DNA of 64,000 nucleotides from an uncultured Paenibacillaceae bacterium (GTDB taxonomy: Bacteria > Bacillota > Bacilli > Paenibacillales > DA-C8): positions 31,131 through 95,130 of the forward strand of contig CALGAO010000089.1 of the NCBI GenBank assembly GCA_937957685.1, read 5' to 3'. Position 1 is the stretch's first letter. Every line of letters starts with the position of its first letter. The notes under the pieces are model-generated. The model was not told the DNA's origin, made no database searches, and worked only from the letters and a program-made list of their open reading frames with translations. Both the position numbers and the translations under genes were made by a program. Of this stretch, positions 58,893 through 64,000 are shown in pieces.

Positions 58893-59981
58893 ATGCAACC
58901 GAAATCTACCATCATCGATCTGCCAGTATATCAACCCGGCAAACCTATCGAGGATGTGAAACGCGAGCTTGGTCTTGAGGAAGTGATCAAGCTCGCTTCC
59001 AATGAGAATCCATATGGATGTTCAGAGCATGCGAAGCAGGCGATTGTGGAAGAGCTGGGCCAGACTCAGCTGTATCCGGACGGAGCCAGCGTGGAGCTGG
59101 TAAGCGCCCTGGCTGAATTTTACCGCGTCAACGCCAATCAGATCATCATCGGCGCCGGCTCGGATGAGCTCATCGCCTTGCTCACGCGAGCCTATCTTCT
59201 GCCGGGCGATGAGACCGTCATGGCGACGCCGAGCTTTGTGCAATACCGACATAATGCCCAGATCGAAGGCGCGACCTGCATCGAGGTGCCGCTGGTGAAC
59301 GGAACCCATGACCTGCAGGCGATGGCGGCAGCGATCACGGACAAGACGAAGATCGTCTGGGTCTGCAATCCGAACAATCCGAGCGGCACGATCGTCACGA
59401 AGGATGAGCTGGACGCATTTGTCGCCAAGGTTCCGCCGCACGTCATGATCGTGCTGGATGAGGCCTACAGCGAATACATCGACGACCCGTCCTATCCGGA
59501 CGGGCTGACTTACCTTGACCGTTACCCGAATGTGATCGTGCTGCGCACCTTCTCCAAGGCTTATGGTCTGGCCGCCCTGCGCATCGGTTACGGGATCGGC
59601 CATCCGGATGTCATCAAAGCGATCAATCAGGTTCGCGGTCCGTTCAACACGACGCGCCTGTCGCAGGCAGCGGCCAGGGCGGCGCTGAAAGACCAGGCGT
59701 TCATCGCCGAATGCCGCAGGAAAAATCGCGAAGGCATCCAATACCTGACCGGGCATTTCGACCGTCTGGGACTGTCATATTACCCTGCCTATGGCAATTT
59801 CATCCTGGTGGAATGCCGGCGCGATGCCAGGGAGCTGTTCGATAAGCTCATGCGCAAGGGCATCATCGTTCGCGGCGGACATACGCTCGGCTTCCCGACC
59901 GCGATCCGCGTCACGGTCGGCAATGAGGAGCAGAATGCGAAGTTTATCACGGCACTGGAAGAGGTCCTGGCTGAACGATGA
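58893..59981 (+). CDS. hisC: Histidinol-phosphate aminotransferase
   Basis: 362 residues, class I/II aminotransferase. NPNNPSGTIV near 159-168, DEAYSEY and the PLP lysine K222 in TFSKAYGLAALRIGYG. In B. subtilis HisC also transaminates aromatic keto acids, which explains its place in the aromatic operon. GGGGGAG precedes the ATG. Overlaps tyrA by four bases. Confidence 0.94.
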   Translation: MQPKSTIIDLPVYQPGKPIEDVKRELGLEEVIKLASNENPYGCSEHAKQAIVEELGQTQLYPDGASVELVSALAEFYRVNANQIIIGAGSDELIALLTRAYLLPGDETVMATPSFVQYRHNAQIEGATCIEVPLVNGTHDLQAMAAAITDKTKIVWVCNPNNPSGTIVTKDELDAFVAKVPPHVMIVLDEAYSEYIDDPSYPDGLTYLDRYPNVIVLRTFSKAYGLAALRIGYGIGHPDVIKAINQVRGPFNTTRLSQAAARAALKDQAFIAECRRKNREGIQYLTGHFDRLGLSYYPAYGNFILVECRRDARELFDKLMRKGIIVRGGHTLGFPTAIRVTVGNEEQNAKFITALEEVLAER

Positions 59982-61069
59982 AGATCGCGATATTTGGTGT
60001 CGGATTGATCGGAGGTTCTCTGGCTCTTTGCTTCAAGGGGAAGCCTGACATCCAGGTGGTCGGGTATTCCAAGAATCCCGCCTCGGTGGAGAAATATATG
60101 AAGCGCGGCGTTGTCGATCATGCGACGACCTCGATCCGGGAGGCGGCGGAGGACGCGGACGTCATCTTCCTGTGCGTGCCCGTCGGCATGCTGGAGTCTT
60201 ATCTGGAGCAGCTCATCGAGCTGCCGCTGAAAAAAGGCTGCATCATCACCGATGTCGGCAGCACGAAGGGGTCCATCGAACGCTGCGCCAGACGGCTTCA
60301 GATGAAAGACGTTTATTTCATCGGCGGACATCCGATGGCCGGCTCTGAGCGCTCGGGCGTGGAGGCCGCGTCATCCTATCTGTTCGAGAATGCGTTCTAT
60401 GTCCTGACGCCGAACGAACAGGTGCCGGTCGACGTATACGCGAGGCTGGAGCGGCTGCTGTCCTACACGCGCGCCCGCATCATTCGGGTCGATGCCGAAC
60501 TGCATGACGAGATCGTCGGCGCGATCAGCCATCTTCCGCATATCATCGCGGTGGCGCTGGTGAACCAGATCGCCCGTTACAATGAGATCAATCCGCTGTA
60601 TCAGGATCTGGCGGCAGGCGGGTTCCGCGATCTGACAAGGATCGCCTCCAGCGATCCGGTGATCTGGCGTGATATTCTGCTTCATAACAAGGACGTGCTG
60701 CTTCGACTGCTCGGCGACTGGGAAGCGGAGATGGAGCGGTTCCGGCAGCTCCTCGTGAACGAGGATGCGGCGGGCATCGAGCGTCAATTTGCCGAGGCCA
60801 CGGAATTCCGCAGCCGGTTGCCAGAGCGGCGCAAGGGCGTGCTGCATGCGATGCTCCATGATCTGTACGTCGATGTTCCCGATACGCCGGGCGTCATCGC
60901 CAGGATCACGACGATCCTCAGCGATCATCAGATCAATCTGAGCAATATTCAGATCCATGAGAGCAGGGCCGATGTGCCTGGCGTCATGCGGCTGTCATTC
61001 CGCAACGATCAGGATCTGGATACGGCCAAGCAGCTGCTTGCGGCGGAAGGATATACGGTTCGCTATTGA
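59978..61069 (+). CDS. tyrA: Prephenate dehydrogenase with ACT domain
   Basis: 363 residues. NAD-binding GVGLIGGSLAL at the N-terminus, GGHPMAGSERSGV with the catalytic histidine, then a helical dimerisation region and a C-terminal ACT domain (DVPDTPGVIARITTILSDHQINL) for tyrosine feedback. The EPSP synthase gene that follows tyrA in B. subtilis is absent; a stem-loop (61078-61088 with 61120-61130) and an AT-rich region follow. Confidence 0.95.
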   Translation: MKIAIFGVGLIGGSLALCFKGKPDIQVVGYSKNPASVEKYMKRGVVDHATTSIREAAEDADVIFLCVPVGMLESYLEQLIELPLKKGCIITDVGSTKGSIERCARRLQMKDVYFIGGHPMAGSERSGVEAASSYLFENAFYVLTPNEQVPVDVYARLERLLSYTRARIIRVDAELHDEIVGAISHLPHIIAVALVNQIARYNEINPLYQDLAAGGFRDLTRIASSDPVIWRDILLHNKDVLLRLLGDWEAEMERFRQLLVNEDAAGIERQFAEATEFRSRLPERRKGVLHAMLHDLYVDVPDTPGVIARITTILSDHQINLSNIQIHESRADVPGVMRLSFRNDQDLDTAKQLLAAEGYTVRY

Positions 61070-61186
61070 TGGCAGGCAGGCTGTCCGCATCGGGTATGGG
61101 CAACTCCTTGCACGACGACGCGGACAGCCTGGATTGGTTCGGCACATCCTGTTTCAAAAAAACAAGAAAACGCTACCAAAAAACAG

Positions 61187-61215
61187 TTGACATCTGAAAG
61201 CGTATACAATATAAT
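61187..61215 (+). promoter_or_regulatory. Perfect consensus sigma-A promoter
   Basis: TTGACA, 17 bases, TATAAT, with A-rich DNA upstream that could act as an UP element. The only fully consensus promoter noticed in the window. Confidence 0.85.
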
Positions 61216-61221
61216 TCAAAG

Positions 61222-61300
61222 TACAGTATGGTTTCTCTCCACTCCTATCCGAAAACTGAGCACTTATGTGCAACCACCTGAACAAGGTGGTTATTTTTTT
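61222..61300 (+). ncRNA. Candidate small RNA between tyrA and the DUF2294 gene
   Basis: A terminated transcript of about 78 bases is predicted between the consensus promoter and an intrinsic terminator (AACCACCT / AGGTGGTT, loop GAACA, seven T residues at 61294-61300). It has an unpaired pyrimidine-rich stretch (TCTCCACTCCTATCC, 61236-61250), a small hairpin GCAC-TTAT-GTGC, and the terminator. No credible open frame lies in it. The pyrimidine stretch could pair with ribosome binding sites. Not matched to any known family. Confidence 0.55.
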
Positions 61301-61478
61301 GTCTGTGTTCCAATCGGTTGTTGCTTGGGACACGGATGGCCTGACGCTTACGGAACGTGGATCCGTGATTTTCAACTTTCGGGCACCGAATAGAAGACTC
61401 ATGATAGATATACATAAATTATTATTACATATAAAGATATTTAAATGTTATGATAAATAACAATATTCTGAAAATACA

Positions 61479-61508
61479 TTGACTGGGCAGGTGCCTATTC
61501 GGTATTAT
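61479..61508 (+). promoter_or_regulatory. Promoter of the DUF2294 gene
   Basis: TTGACT, 18 bases, TATTAT. It lies at the end of an AT-rich stretch (about 61390-61480). The remainder of the 490-base gap holds no supported gene. Confidence 0.65.
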
Positions 61509-61517
61509 ATGAATAGG
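61494..61517 (+). repeat. Inverted repeat over the -10 region
   Basis: CCTATTC and GAATAGG flank the TATTAT -10 element, 10 bases apart: a possible operator. Confidence 0.5.
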
Positions 61518-61559
61518 AAAAGTTCGTATGAGATATAACCTTACATAAGGGGTGAATTC

Positions 61560-61931
61560 TTGGTAAGCATTGGAGAGTTCAAGCAGGATTTGTTACGGCT
61601 CTACAATGAGGTGAACAAGAAGATCTTCCAGTCAGGTGTCCGACAACAGAGGGTCGATGTGATTGGCAACAAGATTCTCATCCTGTCGGTCAATACGAGA
61701 ATCCCTGTTCTCCAGCTCACCGACAGGGTTGACCCGATGGCCAGCGCGGTCGTGGATCGCGTGCTGCAGCGGCAGTTCAAGGAAGAGTTCCGAGCCCTGC
61801 TGGAAACCAAATATCATATGAAAGTCATCGCTGTCTTGAAAGATTACGATATTGCGACCGAACAAGCCGGTACGATCGTCATCTTCGAGCAGGATGTCAT
61901 GATGTATCTGAACAATGAATCGGAACTCTGA
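61560..61931 (+). CDS. DUF2294 (MpsC-like) protein
   Basis: 123 residues, soluble, alpha/beta. The pattern of an N-terminal helix (GEFKQDLLRLYNEVNKKIF), central strand (VIGNKILILSVNTRIPVLQ), long helix and C-terminal DYDIATEQAGTIVIFEQDV resembles DUF2294, named MpsC after a proposed membrane-potential system. TTG start after AAGGGGTGA. Function is not established. Followed by a terminator, so it is probably separate from the transporter. Confidence 0.68.
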   Translation: MVSIGEFKQDLLRLYNEVNKKIFQSGVRQQRVDVIGNKILILSVNTRIPVLQLTDRVDPMASAVVDRVLQRQFKEEFRALLETKYHMKVIAVLKDYDIATEQAGTIVIFEQDVMMYLNNESEL

Positions 61932-61967
61932 ATCGGTCGGCAGACTGAGGAGGAGAGCTGGTGAGTT

Positions 61968-62020
61968 GCCGGTACAAGTCTTGAACCCCGCATGTGGGAC
62001 TGGTCTTGTGCCGGCTTTTT
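61968..62020 (+). terminator. Intrinsic terminator after the DUF2294 gene
   Basis: GCCGGTACAAG pairs with CTTGTGCCGGC (one wobble) around a long loop, then five T residues. Confidence 0.75.
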
Positions 62021-62060
62021 GCATATATGACCCATTACACGTGAGAGAGGGAGAGTGCTT

Positions 62061-62852
62061 ATGGCCAACAAGGTTGAAGTGATCGGAGTGTCCAAGTATT
62101 TCATGCGCAATGGCAAGGAGATCGTGGCGATGCAGGACACGAGCCTGTTCATCGAGGAAGGGCGCTTCGTCAGCATCATCGGGCCCAGCGGCTGCGGCAA
62201 ATCCACGCTGTTCAACATCATCGCTGGCCTGATGCCGCCGTCCACGGGCAAGGTGATGGCTGACGGACAGAATATCGTGGGCAAGACGGGCTATGTCGGC
62301 TATATGCTGCAGAAGGATATGCTGCTCCCGTGGCGCACGATCCTGGACAACATCATCCTCGGCATGGAGATCCGCGGCGTGCCGAAGAAGGAGGCGACGG
62401 CGCGCGCCCTGCCTCTGATGGAGAAATACGGGCTCAAGGGGTTCGAGAACCACTACCCGAAAGAGCTCTCAGGGGGGATGAGGCAACGGGCCGCCTTGCT
62501 TCGCACGATCCTGTACGACCGCGACATCATCCTGCTGGATGAGCCGTTCGGTGCCCTGGATGCGCAGACCCGGCTGATGATGCAGAACTGGCTGCTGCAG
62601 ATCTGGGAGGACTTCCGCAAGACGGTGCTGTTCGTCACCCATGACATCGATGAAGCGATCTACCTGTCGGATGACATCTACGTCTTCTCGGCAAGACCCG
62701 GACGCATCAAGGCGAAGATCACGGTGCCGATGGCGCGCCCGAGAACGCAGAGCGATATGACCAGCCCGGAATTCACGGAATTGAAGCAGCGTCTGCTCGA
62801 TCTGCTGAGTGAAGAGGTTCGCATCGCGGAAGCGAGCGAAAGAATCTCTTGA
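62061..62852 (+). CDS. ABC transporter ATP-binding protein, NitT/TauT type
   Basis: 263 residues. Walker A GPSGCGKST, Q-loop MLQKDMLLPWRT, signature LSGGMRQRAALLRT, Walker B and D-loop DEPFGALDAQ, and H-loop VTHDIDEAI. The family covers nitrate, sulfonate, taurine and pyrimidine-precursor importers; the substrate cannot be told from sequence. ATG 62061 follows GAGAGAGGGAGAG; GTG 62055 is an alternative. First gene of the transporter operon. Confidence 0.92.
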   Translation: MANKVEVIGVSKYFMRNGKEIVAMQDTSLFIEEGRFVSIIGPSGCGKSTLFNIIAGLMPPSTGKVMADGQNIVGKTGYVGYMLQKDMLLPWRTILDNIILGMEIRGVPKKEATARALPLMEKYGLKGFENHYPKELSGGMRQRAALLRTILYDRDIILLDEPFGALDAQTRLMMQNWLLQIWEDFRKTVLFVTHDIDEAIYLSDDIYVFSARPGRIKAKITVPMARPRTQSDMTSPEFTELKQRLLDLLSEEVRIAEASERIS

Positions 62853-62888
62853 TCTCATAGATGACCAAGATAAAAGGAGGAGGAAACT

Positions 62889-63767
62889 ATGGCAAGCTCA
62901 CTCACAAACGAAGCGGTTGCATCACCGGTAGGCATCGAGGCGGCGGAGCGCGAAGAATCGCTGGTGAGAAAGGAGAGACCGGTCATCCAGGACCCGGAGG
63001 CGCTGGAGCGAAGCCATCGGCGGAACGTCATGTGGTGGCGGATCGCGGTGGGCATGCTCCTGATCGTTGGCTGGGAAGTGTTCACGACGATCGGCTGGAT
63101 GGACTCCTATTACTGGAGCAGTCCGAGCATGATCCTGCAGACGGCGTGGGTCCAGGCCCTCAAGGGCAATCTGCTCGGCGACATCCTGTATACCTCGGGC
63201 TCCACGATCCTCGGTTTCGTCCTCGGTACGCTTGGTGGAGCCATCCTCGGTCTGACGTTCTGGTGGTCTCGCAAGTATGCGGAGGTGTGCGAGCCGTATC
63301 TGGTCATACTAAATGCGATGCCGAAGCTTGCGCTCGCCCCGGTGCTGGTCATCCTGTTCGGCATCGGCTTCACATCGAAGGTGGCCCTGGCGATCGCGAT
63401 GACGGTGATCGTTGGCGCCATATCCGCTTACAGCGGGGTCAAGAGCGTAGACGCCGACATGGAGAAGCTCATGTATTCCCTCGGCGCGAAGCGTTGGCAA
63501 GTGTTCACGAAGGTCGTCATCCCCTGGTCCATGCCGTGGATCATCAGCAGTCTGCGCATCAATATCGCACTGGCGCTGGCTGGAGCGATCGTAGGGGAGT
63601 TCATCGCCTCCCGCGAAGGCATCGGACGCATGATCCTGTATGCGGGGACGATCCTGGACATCAATCTCGTCTGGGTGGGGGTAGTGGTCCTGTCGATTCT
63701 GTCCATGATCATGTATGGGGGTGTTGTCCTGCTCGAACGTAAATTAATGAAAGAATTCAACAAGTAA
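62889..63767 (+). CDS. ABC transporter permease, NitT/TauT type
   Basis: 292 residues. A cytoplasmic N-terminal extension of about 55 residues precedes six membrane helices. The EAA loop is visible as ESM-like GAKRWQVFTKVVIPWSMPWI. The end GGVVLLERKLMKEF is typical of SsuC/TauC-like permeases. AAAGGAGG precedes the ATG. Partner of the ATPase just upstream. Confidence 0.92.
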   Translation: MASSLTNEAVASPVGIEAAEREESLVRKERPVIQDPEALERSHRRNVMWWRIAVGMLLIVGWEVFTTIGWMDSYYWSSPSMILQTAWVQALKGNLLGDILYTSGSTILGFVLGTLGGAILGLTFWWSRKYAEVCEPYLVILNAMPKLALAPVLVILFGIGFTSKVALAIAMTVIVGAISAYSGVKSVDADMEKLMYSLGAKRWQVFTKVVIPWSMPWIISSLRINIALALAGAIVGEFIASREGIGRMILYAGTILDINLVWVGVVVLSILSMIMYGGVVLLERKLMKEFNK

Positions 63768-63829
63768 TCATCTTGCGTCCATCCGCAACAGACTCAGATA
63801 CAGATATCGATCGGGAGGGAGAAACCGAT

Positions 63830-64000
63830 ATGAACACATGGGGTAATGGAAGCGGCAGGAGCTTTCGGACCATCATCCGGACGTTGATCGTCCTGATCGC
63901 CATGATGATGATCGTGGGGGGGTGCGCCTCGGGCAGCAGCTCCGGTGGCAGTTCCGGCGGCGGTAGCGGCAGCTCCGGAGGCTCGGAGGCCAGGAGTTCG
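63830..64000 (+). CDS. ABC transporter substrate-binding lipoprotein (5' part only)
   Basis: The window ends 57 codons into this gene. It begins with a basic region and a membrane segment ending in a lipobox-like VGGC, followed by a Gly/Ser-rich linker (SGSSSGGSSGGGSG). GGGAGGGAG lies upstream of ATG 63830. Position after the permease makes it the binding protein of the same importer; the ligand-binding domain is outside the window. Confidence 0.8.
   Translation, partial: MNTWGNGSGRSFRTIIRTLIVLIAMMMIVGGCASGSSSGGSSGGGSGSSGGSEARSS

Noticed and set aside
61187..61460. Short open frames (61187-61393 and 61266-61460) in the AT-rich gap
   Set aside because: They cross the promoter and terminator of the small RNA candidate, lack ribosome sites and resemble no protein.
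1..64000. CRISPR arrays, IS elements, prophage and toxin-antitoxin modules
   Set aside because: No spaced direct repeats, transposase or integrase motifs or terminal inverted repeats were seen by reading; gene order is core genome.

Overview
The window looks like a chromosomal segment of an endospore-forming, moderately high-GC Bacillota of the Paenibacillaceae (Paenibacillus, Cohnella or Thermobacillus type). The evidence is the dense set of sporulation and germination genes (spoVAF, dacB-spmA-spmB, gerW, ypeB, spoVIF, spoIVA), strong GGAGG-type ribosome binding sites, frequent TTG/GTG starts, and a gene order that follows Bacillus subtilis for long stretches. Family-level placement is an inference. 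No phage, IS element, CRISPR array or defence island was seen. The region is core genome, and its unusual content is mostly regulatory RNA, operators, small genes and local departures from the Bacillus order.

Layout. 0.1-4.4 kb: spoVAF, lysA, an HD-domain phosphohydrolase and ppiB. 4.4-8.6 kb: an FMN riboswitch and the riboflavin operon ribD-ribE-ribBA-ribH. 8.7-14.8 kb: scpA-scpB, a DUF2953 gene, gerW, dacB-spmA-spmB and rluB. 14.9-20.5 kb: resA-resB-resC-resD-resE (cytochrome c maturation and redox two-component system), closed by a 16-bp-stem bidirectional terminator. 20.7-27.8 kb, mostly minus strand: a P1B4-type metal ATPase of the PfeT class with abutting PerR- and Fur-like boxes, serA under a T-box leader, ppa, an unrecognised membrane-anchored protein and a polysaccharide deacetylase lipoprotein. 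27.9-35.6 kb: a small membrane protein, mecB (ypbH), prsW, a 54-aa zinc-ribbon protein, ypeB, a PilZ protein, ypfB, cmk, plsC and the S1-repeat protein. 35.7-43.8 kb: a decayed methyltransferase remnant, yphA, der, plsY, gpsA, spoVIF, yphE, a 2Fe-2S ferredoxin, yphF, spoIVA and hbs. 43.9-49.5 kb: tRNA-Pro(GGG), mtrB (TRAP), an unknown secreted protein, hepS-menG-hepT, ndk, cheR and a 53-aa protein. 49.6-61.1 kb: the aromatic supraoperon aroC-aroB-aroH-trpEDCFBA-hisC-tyrA, with a TRAP-binding leader before trpE. 61.1-64 kb: an AT-rich intergenic region with a candidate small RNA, a DUF2294 (MpsC-like) protein and a NitT/TauT-type ABC transporter whose binding protein runs off the window.

How the parts work together. 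TRAP (mtrB, 44.1 kb) should bind twelve evenly arranged (G/T)AG triplets in the trpE leader (52.5 kb), where a terminator, a short competing antiterminator pairing and a Shine-Dalgarno-covering hairpin can be drawn. Heptaprenyl diphosphate synthase, MenG and the chorismate genes supply menaquinone. ResABC supply cytochrome c, and ResDE sense redox state. The iron-efflux type ATPase has operators expected to integrate peroxide and iron signals.

The items most worth a second look are the PerR/Fur operator pair, the consensus-promoter small RNA near 61.2 kb, the promoter and stem-loop cluster in front of cmk, the hairpin over the ypeB ribosome binding site, and the methyltransferase remnant. mtrA, sleB and the EPSP synthase gene are missing from their usual Bacillus positions. 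trpG is also absent, as it is from the B. subtilis trp operon.
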